64,000 nucleotides of DNA from Lineolata rhizophorae (taxonomy: Eukaryota; Ascomycota; Dothideomycetes; Lineolatales; Lineolataceae): the NCBI GenBank assembly GCA_010093515.1, contig MU001692.1:460999-524998 (forward strand), in the 5' to 3' direction. The position numbers were made by a program, and so were the translations under genes. The notes beneath the pieces were generated by a model. That model was not told the DNA's origin, did not search any database, and saw only the letters and a program-made list of their open reading frames with translations. The number at the start of each line of letters is the position of its first letter. The first letter of the stretch is position 1. Below, piece after piece: positions 1 through 10,630 of this stretch.

Positions 1-1032
1 TGCCAAGCCCCGCCGGCCGTTGGAGCTCGCCTAGGCCCGATTCGACCTTCGACTGTGCGTGGGACCCACTCCCCTCCCGTTTTTAGGCTTGCCAAACCTC
101 GTCCTGCGTCCCCCGTTCCCCGTTTTCGAGGAGCCTCATCTTCGTCGTTCGGCTTTTTACCTGCGAGGCAAGACGAGAAGGGGCCTTGTTCTTTTCGGGA
201 AAGGGAAAGGGAAAGCCTTCCCGCTTCTGCTCCGTGGTCCTCAAGCTCCGCCGGAACCAGACGTTTGTTTCCCCCTCGCCGGGTCTCCGGTGCTTTCCCG
301 CTTAGGGGTAGGGTGGTGTGTGCCCTTCGAGGGACAGAACCGGGAAGGAAACGACGAGGCTTCTTGCCCCGTCTGTTTGCGCCTGCGTCGGCCCCGTTCG
401 CTTTAGGTAGGTTCCGCCCATTTCTTTGTCCTTTCCCATGGCGCGACCAGAGCGCCGCCGGTTCCGTCGTCCCGTGTTTCCTTTCTCTCGTCTCTCCTTC
501 CTCTCTCTCCGTCGCCTGGTCTTGCATGGCAGGCGGATCGGGACGAGGCGAACCGGCCTTGCCTTGCACGGGGCGCCATTTCCCGTTCGGCGCCATGGCT
601 TGGTCCAGCGATCACGCGCTGTCTCGGACAATCTGGTACCACGGTCACCAGTGCCACGGCAGCGGCCGTTCCTGCTCCATGCAGTAACATACGGCACATA
701 GCTACCGGGCCACCGGCTATCCCCGCCGTCCGTTGCATTGGTCCCTCCCGTGCGCCACCGGCTGTGTCCGCGAGACCACGCCGTGCTCGCCGGCGTGCCT
801 TGCGAGCGGGAAAGAGACCCAAACACCGTGTCGAGCACCGCTACCTGGGATAGCCCGGGCCGGTGTTGTTGCGGTACTTAGAAAACCGTCAACCAAGCTT
901 CTGTTCCGTCCGTGTTCGAGTCCTGGCGCCTCTTCCATCCTGTTCTTTCAGTCGTCTTTGCCCGCGTGAGCTGTTGTCCGTCGGCCGCGTCCCGCAGTTC
1001 GTGAGTGCGTTCGAGCCTCCTCCGCCGCTGAC
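1..1032. other. Leader/upstream region of the Kelch-BTB gene
   Basis: No convincing gene is seen here. The + strand is pyrimidine-rich with many CCTC/TTCC runs, as in promoters and long 5' leaders of GC-rich filamentous fungi. Short reading frames on both strands overlap one another and carry no recognisable domain. The window starts inside this region, so any upstream neighbour is unseen. Confidence 0.5.
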
Positions 1033-4000
1033 ATGGTTCCGCTAGGCATTTTCGGGTATCCCGAACCCCAGACCCCGTCCGGCGGCGTCCTCAAGGTCCC
1101 CTTTCCGTGGGCCAGGCCCAAGCCGGCGCCGTTCAGGCCGCCCGGGCGGCCGGGAGATCCGGAGCAGCAGAAGCCTCGATCGACGCCTGCCGGCAACCAC
1201 CCTGCGTACCGATCTCATCTCGAAACCGACCAACAGCGGGACCGTTGCGGCCCAGCGCCGGAGCCTGTCTCGTCTGCTTCGCCGCCGCAGCTACCGGCGC
1301 CACTGTATCCACTACTAACGCAGCCAGCCGCCCTTGTTCCGGCGCATTCAAGTCCGTCATCCAACCCGGCCGCCGGCCGCCGGCCCAAGCACGTTCCAAT
1401 CGTCATCCCGCACTATGACCCCGTCGTAGCACCAGAAACCGACCCCTGCCACACCACTACACAGTGTTCACCAAAAGCGCCATCCAGTTGCAGCGGTGTG
1501 ACTAGCTCTGAGAGCAACAGCCTGTGGCTGAGTCCGTCCATCCACCCGTCGTGCTCTTATTCTTCCCTCCCTCCTAAACCCGCACTGGCCGGGGACGTCG
1601 CTACAAGGCCTCGTCACTGGTGGAAGCCTAGGCATGTGGAGATAGTGATCCCTTCCTGGGCGCAGCCAGTTCACTTTCCGTCCGACTTTTTGGCGAGGAC
1701 GCCTGCCAGCCATCGCTCGAGCAGCGACAGCACTAATAGCAGCAGAAGGACTTCAACATTCCCAACCATGTCAAGACAGACACCCAACACGAGCCGTACC
1801 AACACTATGGACTCGTCCATCTCGGCGCCGTCGCCATCCCAGCTCCAGTCGGACCAATTCAAAGGCGGCTCCGGCGCGTACCTCTCGAGCGTGAACAGCA
1901 GCCAGTCGAGCCTGCCGCAGCATGGCGCGACATCCGAGCAGCGAGATGCCGCGAGCGCAACCACCCGCACCCCCGGATCGGCGGTGCCGTCGTCGGCGCA
2001 CTCGCCTGCCGTACAACAGACGGCCGGGCTTGGCACCCCCAACTCCACCGCAGGCCTCTCCGGTCTAGTCTGCAACGTGCACCGGACGACGGGCAAGGAG
2101 CCGCGATCGTTGGTCGGCGCCACGACCACGGTGCTGGGCGATCGGCTGTACGTCTTCGGCGGCAAGCGGCTTTCCCGAACGCGGCCGCTGCTGACCTCGG
2201 ACTTGTACGAGCTCGACCTCATCCGCCGGCATTGGACCAAGATCGACGCCAAGGGCGACATCCCGCCGCGGCGCTACTTCCACAGCGTGTGCGCGCTCGG
2301 CGACACCAAGCTCGTCTGCTACGGCGGCATGTCGCCGGCGATGTTGCCCAACGGGCAGCCCACGGCGGCCGCGCAGGCGTCGCCCGGCGTGTCCGAGCCG
2401 CAGCCCGAGGTGGTCGTCATGTCCGACATCCACATTTTCGACGTGCCGACGCGGACGTGGATGAGGGTCCAGACGCCCGAGGCGCCGCAGGGGCGGTACG
2501 CGCACTGCGCGGCCATCCTGCCGTCGTCGGCCGTCTTCTCGTCGAGCAACGCTACGCTGAGCGCCATCCAGCACAACCCGGCCGCGGCGACGAACCCGAA
2601 CCAGGGCTCCATCGGCGTCGCGCTCGACGGGACGGGCGGCGCCGAGATGGTGGTCGTGGGAGGGCAGGACTCGGCGAACCACTACATCGAGCAGATCAGC
2701 GTGTTCAACCTTCGCAGCCTGAAGTGGACGGCCACGAACACGCTCGGACGAAGCTGCGGCGCGTACCGCAGCGTCGTCGCTCCTCTCAATTCCATCCCGG
2801 CGTCCCGGATCGGCACGGGGGTGCGCGGCGCCGACTCCGATGCCGAGGACCAGCTCAATGACAAGGCCCAGCACGCCGGCTCGGCCATGCTCATCTACTC
2901 CAACTACAACTTCCTCGACGTCAAGCTCGAGTTGCAGATCCGCAACCTGGACGGCACGCTGACGGAGAAGCCGATGCACGGCTCATACACGCCGCCGGGC
3001 CTGCGGTTCCCTAACGGCGGCGTCATCAGCAACCACTTCGTCGTGAGCGGGACGTTCCTGACGTCGTCGAAGCAGGAGTACGCGCTGTGGGCGCTGGACC
3101 TGCGGACGCTCAAGTGGGCGCGCATCGAGGCGGGCGCCAACATCTTCAGCCAGGGCAGCTGGAACCGCGGCGTGCTGTGGAACCGGCGCAACACGTTCGT
3201 GGTGCTGGGCAACCGCCGGCGCAACCTGGTCGAGGACTACAACCACCGCCGCATCAACTTCGCGAACGTGTGCATGGTGGAGCTCGAGGCGTTCGGCCTC
3301 TACGACAACCCGCGCCGCGCGGCGCCCGCGTCGTCGTACACGTCCGTCTCGGCGCCGCTGCAGCTGCGCCAGCTCGACCCCACGGCCGGCGGCAGGCGGC
3401 TGCTGCGCGCGGCGGACGAGCTCGGCCGCATGGTGCTGGCGATGCAGGAGCTGGCCGACATGGAGATTCTGGCCGTCAACGGGGAGCGGGTGCCGGTCAA
3501 CTCGAGGATTTTGGCGAGGCGCTGGGGCCCTTACTTCAACAAAGTTTTCAGGGAGAACGCGGCGCTACAAGAGGGCGGGGATGCGGCGACGCTGAGACCG
3601 CCCGGGCTGGGTGGAACGGGGGGGGGCGCGGCCGGAGGATCGGGAGGATCGACAGGATCGGGATCGGGCGGGTCGGCGACGGTGCGTGGGGAGAGGGATA
3701 CGTCGCGCAACTCGGCCGTCACCATCACGCCCAGCGTCAAGACGGGCTACTCGAACAGCACCGCCCTCACGGACGGGCCCGCGACCCTGCAGCCGTCGGC
3801 GGCGGGCGCCAGCGCCGGCGTCGCGCCGCACCACCACCCCCAGCCCGGCGCGCACGCCTCGCAAGCCGCGGCCGCGACCACGGCCTTCGACCCGCCCGAC
3901 ACGCGCGCGCCGAACCCGTCGCAGCGGCCCCGCACGCTCTACCTGCCGCACACGGCCCCCACGATCCAGGCGCTGGTGCACTACCTGTACACGTCGTCGC

Positions 4001-4773
4001 TCCCCGCGCCCGACTCGCCGCTCAGCACGCCCCAGATCCTGTGCTCGCTGCTGCAGCTCGCGCGGCCGTACCGCGTCGACGGCCTGCTCGAGGCCGTCAT
4101 CGCCCGCCTGCACCGCGTCCTCGACGGCCGCAACACCGCCGCCATCTTCAACGCCGCCGCCATGGCCGCCGGCGGCGGCGACGCCGTCGCCTTCGCCACG
4201 GGCGCCGGGCCCGCCGCGCCGGGCACCGCCGCCGCCGCTGCCGCTGCCGCCGCCGCCGTCGGAGGCGTGCAGCCGCCGCTCGCGACCAGCGTCGCGGGCC
4301 CCGAGGCGGCGGGGCTGCTGGGCCGCGGCGCAGCCGGACTGAGGATCAACACAGCGGTCGGGGCGGCGGGCGGGGCCCGAGCGGCGAACGGCACGCCGGG
4401 GCCGGGCCCGGCGTCGGCCGCGGACCCGTCGACGGATACGGACACGGACGACGAGGCGCAGAGCAGCGTGAGCGCGAGCACGAGCGCGAGCGAGCTGTCG
4501 AGCGTGGGCGGGGTGTCGGGCGACGGGGACGGGGCCGGCGCGGGCGCGGGGACGGGCGCGGCGAGGGTGGGCGCGGGGATGGGCCTGACGGCGGAGGAGA
4601 GGGAGGTGTGGGCGGGGGAGTTGAGCGCGGTGGTGGGGCTCCAGAAGAGGGGGCTGAGGGGGTTGATGGAGGGGAGAAGGATTAGGGAGATGGGGAGGGG
4701 GGGCGGCGCCGGGGGCGGCGAGGCGGAGGGGAGTGGTGGCGGGGGGGGGAGGGTCGGGTTGGGTATTGCGTAG
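1033..4773 (+). CDS. Large Kelch-repeat / BTB-domain protein (Ral2-like)
   Basis: A single open exon encodes 1246 residues. Residues about 340-760 carry Kelch-type blades, for example TTTVLGDRLYVFGGKRL, PPRRYFHSVCALGDTKLVCY and QGRYAHCAA, which should fold as a beta-propeller. A BTB fold follows and is split: its first part (NGERVPVNSRILARRWGPYF) lies near residue 815, then about 130 G/S/A-rich residues intervene, then YLPHTAPTIQALVHYLYTSS continues it. The C-terminus is low complexity with an alanine run and a basic tail. Fungal Kelch-BTB proteins of this kind resemble S. pombe Ral2 and LZTR1, which act in Ras signalling or as Cullin-3 adaptors; the exact role here is inferred. The start is uncertain. 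An in-frame ATG at 1768 would give 1001 residues, but a repeated peptide upstream of it (HVPIVIP and HVEIVIP) favours the longer form. Confidence 0.85.
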   Translation: MVPLGIFGYPEPQTPSGGVLKVPFPWARPKPAPFRPPGRPGDPEQQKPRSTPAGNHPAYRSHLETDQQRDRCGPAPEPVSSASPPQLPAPLYPLLTQPAALVPAHSSPSSNPAAGRRPKHVPIVIPHYDPVVAPETDPCHTTTQCSPKAPSSCSGVTSSESNSLWLSPSIHPSCSYSSLPPKPALAGDVATRPRHWWKPRHVEIVIPSWAQPVHFPSDFLARTPASHRSSSDSTNSSRRTSTFPTMSRQTPNTSRTNTMDSSISAPSPSQLQSDQFKGGSGAYLSSVNSSQSSLPQHGATSEQRDAASATTRTPGSAVPSSAHSPAVQQTAGLGTPNSTAGLSGLVCNVHRTTGKEPRSLVGATTTVLGDRLYVFGGKRLSRTRPLLTSDLYELDLIRRHWTKIDAKGDIPPRRYFHSVCALGDTKLVCYGGMSPAMLPNGQPTAAAQASPGVSEPQPEVVVMSDIHIFDVPTRTWMRVQTPEAPQGRYAHCAAILPSSAVFSSSNATLSAIQHNPAAATNPNQGSIGVALDGTGGAEMVVVGGQDSANHYIEQISVFNLRSLKWTATNTLGRSCGAYRSVVAPLNSIPASRIGTGVRGADSDAEDQLNDKAQHAGSAMLIYSNYNFLDVKLELQIRNLDGTLTEKPMHGSYTPPGLRFPNGGVISNHFVVSGTFLTSSKQEYALWALDLRTLKWARIEAGANIFSQGSWNRGVLWNRRNTFVVLGNRRRNLVEDYNHRRINFANVCMVELEAFGLYDNPRRAAPASSYTSVSAPLQLRQLDPTAGGRRLLRAADELGRMVLAMQELADMEILAVNGERVPVNSRILARRWGPYFNKVFRENAALQEGGDAATLRPPGLGGTGGGAAGGSGGSTGSGSGGSATVRGERDTSRNSAVTITPSVKTGYSNSTALTDGPATLQPSAAGASAGVAPHHHPQPGAHASQAAAATTAFDPPDTRAPNPSQRPRTLYLPHTAPTIQALVHYLYTSSLPAPDSPLSTPQILCSLLQLARPYRVDGLLEAVIARLHRVLDGRNTAAIFNAAAMAAGGGDAVAFATGAGPAAPGTAAAAAAAAAAVGGVQPPLATSVAGPEAAGLLGRGAAGLRINTAVGAAGGARAANGTPGPGPASAADPSTDTDTDDEAQSSVSASTSASELSSVGGVSGDGDGAGAGAGTGAARVGAGMGLTAEEREVWAGELSAVVGLQKRGLRGLMEGRRIREMGRGGGAGGGEAEGSGGGGGRVGLGIA

Positions 4774-5600
4774 GGGGCGTGGGTGGTTTGGTGGGGTTGT
4801 GGTATCTTTAGACGAGCATGTTTTATGGTTAGGTTGGGTTGGATTTTGGCTGAGCTGGGTTGGGCTGGGCTGGATGCCTTTGGTGTCTTGGAGATGGAGA
4901 TTGTGTGTGTGTGCATGTGTGGGGCATTTAGAAGGACGGACGAGGGGCTCATATGGCGGATCTGTCGTTGCATGCATACCTAGGGATAGGACGATTGCAA
5001 TTCATCTTGGCGGTTAGATGTATGGAGGATGATGCATACGACTTAAATTGTGGGAGCGGGGCGATCTGCTTATATTTGTGTTTGGATGTTCCACACGTGG
5101 ATATTTTATGGGTGACGTGCGTGAAGGGGTATTACTGTGGTGGGTTAGTCGGGCTTTATTCTTGTGCTTCTAGGAGTGCTTTCTGTGCTTTTCTGGGCGT
5201 AAGTGTTGTAGGATGTGTTGGAGTTGAAGCATAGAGGAAATTTCGGTTTCTTGGTAATAAAATGATATTACTGAGTACGCGTTGGTAGCCGTAGGCTATT
5301 GTTATGGGCTCAAACTATAAACGCCAATGCCGCTCCCGCGTGACAGCTTGTCAATGCGGCGAGTATTCGTGAAGGTGTGTTGTTGGCTGGTCGTTTTTTC
5401 AAAGGTGAGATCGGGGTCGAGTCGAGATGTAGATTTTGGTCGGGCCCAGCTTGTGTAAGGCATCCGCGCCTCCCCTCAGGATTCCGCGCCCAAATCTTTC
5501 CTGGACTGGTCGGCTAGTGGCCTTCGTGGATCCTTGCCGCTCAATCTACGATTATCGTTCACGCCGTCCCTCTAAGCGCGCTATCCGGCGCCCGTCGTTG
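4774..5600. other. 3' flank of the Kelch-BTB gene
   Basis: No gene is seen. The first few hundred bases are G/T-rich on the + strand with several TGGGTTGGGCTGG-like runs. They probably hold the 3' untranslated region of the preceding gene. A CCACACGTGG motif lies near 5090. Confidence 0.4.
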
Positions 5601-5839
5601 CTATGACAGATTCACTACGATCAGCGATAATCAAAGCGATACCCATTGCAACCAGGCTAGATGTGTTTCGCGAGTCCGCTCAGTCGCTGTCCCGAGAACT
5701 TGTCCCTTCCAAGCCCTCCGTGGTGCTGGATCGAACAGGTAGTGAATGCCTTGGAAATTACGCCCTTGACCTCGTCCTCGCGCTGCAAGCCCTTCCTTCT
5801 TCTAGTCAGCTGCCATCCTGCAGCAGCGAAAAGATCATA

Positions 5840-6540
5840 TTTAGCGATCTCTCGCGGCTCTACTAAGCTATCAGCGCCGGTATTTCGACCTCTAATGCGT
5901 TATACCCCTCCTCCGTGCAGCCCTTAACTAGGATTCCGATACCGTGATCTAGGAGAAGGTCTATAATCTACTTGTAGAACCGAAACCGCCGACCTTACTA
6001 AACTATCGACTCCCTTATCCGGCCCTTCGACCTTAGCTACCGCCCTGAAAGGGTTTCCGTAGAGCTCTACAGATCTATACCAACAATAGTAGTAGTTAGT
6101 ATTCGGTAGAAACTAGTAGATGCTAGGCAGACTAGCTAATCCGAGGGTTACTTTAGACCCTAGTTTTAGGGCTGCTACTCTAAAGGACCCGATAATTAGG
6201 GCCTTTATAAAAGCTTAGGATAATATAGTAAGTAGAGAAAAATCCTATATAATTGTTAGCGTATATATAGTTCCTAGCCGGCAGCATCGCACTTGAAGTG
6301 CGATACTGTGCCAGTCTTTTGGCCAAGTTGGTTAGCTACAGGCTAGGGTATGCTAGTCCTAACAATTAGTAGGCTAAGCGAGACCTAAGGGCGAATAGGC
6401 ATATAAACTAATAGCAAATTATAATAGAAGTATAATAAATAGATGCTATAAGGACGTAGTATAGATATATTATAAACTAATCGCTAAGGGTAGAAGCCCT
6501 TAGCTTCTTTACCGCTATCTTAGGAGAGTAGCATTACGCG
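5840..6540. repeat. TpA-rich decayed repeat with a RIP-like signature
   Basis: Base composition changes abruptly to AT-rich. TA dinucleotides (cta, tag, ata) are very common and all six frames are broken by stops, whereas flanking genes are GC-rich. That is what repeat-induced point mutation leaves in Pezizomycotina. A + strand frame near 6110-6260 still reads as protein-like pieces (ANPRVTLDPSFRAATLKDP), but I cannot name its family. A perfect 19-base palindrome closes this part at 6286-6304. Whether it belongs to the transposase relic that follows or is a separate element is unclear. Confidence 0.55.
6286..6304. repeat. Perfect 19-base palindrome
   Basis: ATCGCACTT and AAGTGCGAT are exact inverted copies around one central G. 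The motif lies inside TpA-rich decayed DNA yet keeps four intact CpG-containing or GC-rich steps. It may be part of a transposon terminus or of a hairpin end; no matching copy was found by eye near 8.1-8.3 kb. Confidence 0.6.
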
Positions 6541-6719
6541 TGCTAGTGTTTAGGGCCTTTCCCTATATGGAAAGGACCCGGGCCATATCCTTTCAACACC
6601 ATGGTAACAAGCATCGACGGACCAAGAGAGCGATAGAAGCCAGAAGCTTTGCCGAACGAATCAGCGCGCTCCAATTCACCACACCAAAGGTATGGCTAGC
6701 TATCCCCTTGCGTCCACTT

Positions 6720-8060
6720 CTAGTCTGGCCTCTGTCTACGACTATGTACATATCGCCTCAAGAAGTGACGTATCTGTTGCCGGGAATGCATATTCATGGA
6801 TGAAGCGGGGTTTTTGTGGCGTGCCTTGGTCGATCGTCGAACTTTGGCTTCATTGTTAGTGGCGAGTAAGAATTGAATTCGCTCCAGCTGAAGAGCACAT
6901 TTGGTAAAGGATGTATGGACGGCATTGGTGAGCTTCTGTACGTGCCTTTGCAGGCTCCGTTGGTTCGTCTTGTCAAGCCCGAGTATATCCTGTTCGATCA
7001 GTTTCTGCAGCGGTATAAGGGCCTCTACTACCACTGGCGTCGCGGGCGTCTGCGGCACTTCGTGTCGCGGACAAGACCTCACCTTATCGGCTTTCCGAAT
7101 GGTTATTTCTAATAGGAGCTTCTGCGTACCTCGATCGGGATTGAATAGGAACAAACCACTTCCTCTCTATCCAGCTAGAATATTCTTCTTCGTAATCGCC
7201 CTTTCTCTTGCTAGACTGTACAGATAAGCGAAATGCTGCTTACCGATTACATTTACACCTCACTCCATTCGTTCAACCTGCTCGCGATAGGGCTGGAGCT
7301 TGTGGGAGCTGTGAGAGGGCATACGGCATAGGATGATGTTGTTTTTCGGAACAAACCTCCAGAATTTCGAGGGTCTCATATTAGCATCCGTGGTTTCTTG
7401 TTGGCACGTTCTTTGGTTTAGGGATCAAATATATACTTAAGCTACTACAAGCTGATGTGGGAGTCCGAGAATCACCTCTCAGAGTGGGTATAGAACTATC
7501 CCGGGATGGGATATATAATCTAATTCGCCCTATAGGTTTTCGCTGCCTAGATTATTATAGGAACTAGACCTTTACTATCTCCACTTATATATTCGATGGC
7601 CGTGACCATCGTACGCTTAACGCGCGCGGCTCTATAACTTCGCACGTCGTCCTTACCGACTAGGACTTTGACAGAGCTTGGCACATTCAGTATGACCCCC
7701 GTCTCGTCCCATGTTATAGACATTCTCAGCCAGCAGAGTAGGGTTTCGTAGTTCCTTTTCCATTACCCCAAACCACCGCACGACCTCATCTTGGACGCTC
7801 CCGACTGTATGATCCAAAGCGGCAGCAACACCGCCGTAATGTTCGCGCTGCACACTGCCTGAGGTGTAGACAAGGCTGAAGAACCGTGATATATTGGACA
7901 TACCTCCATAGACACGTGTGTGGGAGACTTGAGATGCCTGAATGGTAGGCTCATCTCGCTACATAGTCGGTCTTACAAGAGATTCTTGACTTCTTTGGAT
8001 TGGTCAAGCCAACTAGTCGATTCCATATACGGTTCGAAATTGAACAACAGTCAGATCTTA
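6720..8060 (-). mobile_element. Relic of a Fot1/pogo-type DDE transposase
   Basis: Minus-strand fragments, in order, match fungal pogo-family (Fot1-like) transposases. The piece around 7760-7700 reads FGVMEKELRNPTLLAENVYNM, just before the first catalytic aspartate of the DDE domain. Next comes DNA whose frames still spell SVKVLVGKDDVRSYR, ARVKRTMVTAIEYISGD and, near 7160-7200, LARERAITKKNILAG. The C-terminal part reads FLFNPDRGTQK and QFLLATNNEAKVRRSTK (about 6870-6825). The N-terminal CENP-B-like DNA-binding part near 8000 is hardly readable. Several frameshifts and stops interrupt it, so it is a non-functional copy of a plain DNA transposon. Many changes fit C-to-T mutation at CpA. Clear terminal inverted repeats or a TA duplication were not found. 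Confidence 0.8.
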
Positions 8061-8620
8061 TCGTAACCTCTAGAGCAGCTTCTGGCCGCTGCTATTTGTA
8101 GCGTGCTCACGTATTTTGAGCAATATGTGGCACTTCTAGGCAAACTTTCTGAGCTTAAGGCTCAGCCGAGCCAGAAAAGCGCAACCGGAAAGAGTACGAT
8201 ATAGCGTACGTGGCCAATGAATATTATGTGTATATATCTAGGCAGGCGAACATATGCTATTACAAGCTCGACACGAACAGGGAAAAAGGAACCCACATGC
8301 TTTCGGTGATGACCCAATCAATATTCCCCCAAAGAGTTGCGCGCGAGGAAACTCACAATCGTATGACGTTGCTGTTTGCACCGTAAAGTGCAGCCATCGC
8401 TCCGCCCCTGCAATGGGGACAGCCACGGCAAAGAAAAATGCAAGAATAAGACCCAACAGAAGCACCTAAACACCGAGTTGATGAATCTGTTTTGCGCGCG
8501 AGCAGGTCGCTCGAATTAAGCAAGGCGAGCATCCGGAGCCAAAAAAGAAAAAAACGCCTACGCTCGAACACCATGAAAAAAAAAAAAGAAAAGAAAAGGA
8601 AAGAAAAGAGCAAACATATC
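8061..8620. other. Gap between transposon relic and protease-like gene
   Basis: No gene is seen. The part next to 8620 is A-rich on the + strand (runs of AAAAG), that is T-rich in the direction of the minus-strand gene, and probably carries its 3' end. The remainder may still be outer parts of the decayed element. Confidence 0.35.
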
Positions 8621-10630
8621 TCATCCTCTCACGTCCCCCTTCCAACCTTCTCCCCCTCGCCTTCCTCCCCCCTCTCTAGGCTCCCCCTCAGGAGCCCCCT
8701 CTCCCCTTCCCACCCCACTCCCCTCCAACTCCGCCACCTCCGTCCCCTGCATCTCGAACACCTGCCCCGCCCCCCGCCCCCACCCGCCCTCTCCCCCCGC
8801 CGGCATCTCCACCTTCCCCGTCCCCTCCGCGTCCATCTCCACCTTCCTATTCGCCTCCGCGTCCATCTCCACCTTGCCGCCGACCGCGCCCTCCAGCTCC
8901 GCCGCCGCCGGCGCCTTGCGCCCCCCGCCCTGCAGCTCGGCCGCCCGCCGCCGCCGCCGCTCGTCGCCCGCGTGCAGCTCGGCCGGCTCCGCCGCCGCCC
9001 GCCTGCGCCTCCTGCGGCGCCGCAGCACGAGCGCGGCGACGACGGCGACGGCGATGGCGGCGGCGGCGGCGCCGACGGCGATGCCCGCGATGGCGCCTGC
9101 CGCCAAGCCCCCGTCGGCGTCGTCGGCGTCGTCGTCGGCGGCGGTGCCGTTCCCGGCGGCGGCACCGGGGGCGAGGATGGCGACGGGCGACTGGGCGGCG
9201 CCGGGGGCGGGGAAGACGGCCTGGGCGAGGGAGAAGTTGCGGCGGTCGTAGTCGGCGACGAGGTAGGCGTGCTGGAGGAAGGCGCGGCCGAGGACGAGCT
9301 GGGAGTCGTTGGCGGCGCGGCGGAGGGGGAAGTACGGGGCGGCGGAGTCGGCGTCGGCCGAGGTGGCCGAGGTGGTGGCGTTGGAGACGCGCGGCGAGGC
9401 GACGGAGAGGGCCAGGGCCGAGTAGGGCAGGGTGATGGCGACGGTTTCGGACGCGGCCGGGGAGTCGACGGTCGCGGCCAGGGTGAAGGTGACGCTCGGG
9501 TCGAGGTCCGAGAGGGTCGCGGCCGTCGCCTCGTCGAGCAGGTAGAGCTGGGCGTCGTCGTCGTAGGTGAGGTTGAAGGCGGCCTCGAAGCGGTCGCAGG
9601 CGGTCTCGGGCAGCCAGATGTCGGGCACGAGGGCGTCGATGTAGGCGAAGATGGGGTCCGGCAGCAGGTCGGGCTGGGCGACGCCGGCCGCGTCCGTCGT
9701 CACGGCCGCGACGCCGACGAGCAGGTCGTACGAGATGTCGGCGCCGAAGGGGAAGCTGACGAGGCTGTCGGGGCCGTCGACGCGGGCGGCGTCGTAGCCG
9801 CCCAGCGTCAGGCTGCCGAAGACGGGCGGCAGGCGGTTCCTGGCGCCGGCGGTGTAGGCGAAGCTGCGGCCGGGGATGACGCCGTCGCGCACGAGGCTCT
9901 CGAGGAACGACGGCTGCGGGTCGTTGAAGTCGGAGAAGTTCATGGGCGTCGGGTCGAGCCCGACGGCGCCGATCCAGAAGTCGGGCGTGCCGATGCCGCC
10001 GACGATCTGGCGCGCGGCCGTCGCGCCGCCGGCGCCCTGCAGCCCGACGGTGAGGCTGTCGAAGCCGTAGATGGCGTTGCCGGACAGGCCGAGCTGCGAC
10101 TCGACGTAGAGCGACAGCTCGAACAGCCCGATCTCGTCCCAGCTGCTGCTGGCGGTGTAGTCGAAGGTGAAGCCGCGGTCGTCGGGGCACGACTCCGGCA
10201 GCGAGGCCGGGCAGCCCTCGGGCACGACGACCCACGAGCTGGAGCCGCCGAGCGAGGGCAGCAGGCGCACGCGCTGCGGCGGCGTGCCGACGAGGAAGTC
10301 GAACGTCGACCACGGGCCGTCGACGCCGTCCCTGTGCCGCAATGGTCAGCGGCCTCGGTCTCGTCCTGCCGGGGGGAGGGGGCGCCGGTCCGCAACTCAC
10401 CAGTACTGGCTCGCCGGCACCATCACGGGCTCCGTCGCATTCGACACGGCGACGTCCTGCCCTGCGACGGGCCGCGGCCCGCGCCTGTCGTTCGCCGCCA
10501 GCGCCAGGAAGCCCAGCAGCCAGCTCGTCCGCCGCGGCCGGCGCCGCCGCCACAGCTCCATCCGGCGTCGTGTCGCAGGCCTGTCCTCGGGGGCAGTTGC
10601 CGCCTCGCCAGAGCTACCGGGTCGCGGCAT
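8621..10630 (-). CDS. Membrane-anchored pepsin-like (A1) protein with degenerate active site
   Basis: Two exons, 10630-10401 and 10331-8621, encode 646 residues. The 69-base intron has a GTGAGT donor and a CACAG acceptor and restores QYWDGVDGPWS. The N-terminus holds a basic stretch and a hydrophobic signal (SWLLGFLALAA). A pepsin-type two-lobe domain covers about residues 77-480, with VGTPPQRVRLLP, a FTFDYTASSSW stretch and the late YLVADYDRRNFSLAQ. The first active-site triad, normally DTG, reads S-L-G (residues 103-105). The second reads D-A-L in AYIDALVPDIWLP. An alanine-rich transmembrane helix (AGAIAGIAVGAAAAAIAVAV) is followed by a run of arginines and a roughly 130-residue cytosolic tail. 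This resembles a fungal branch of aspartyl-protease-like surface proteins; lack of proteolysis is an inference. It diverges from the HNH gene across 389 bases. Confidence 0.85.

Noticed and set aside
3087-4685. 532-codon + strand frame overlapping the Kelch-BTB gene
   Set aside because: Out-of-frame shadow in GC-rich repeats; product is mostly alanine, arginine and glycine.
5603-5866. 87-codon + strand frame
   Set aside because: No domain, weak composition, next to decayed repeat DNA; not called as a gene.
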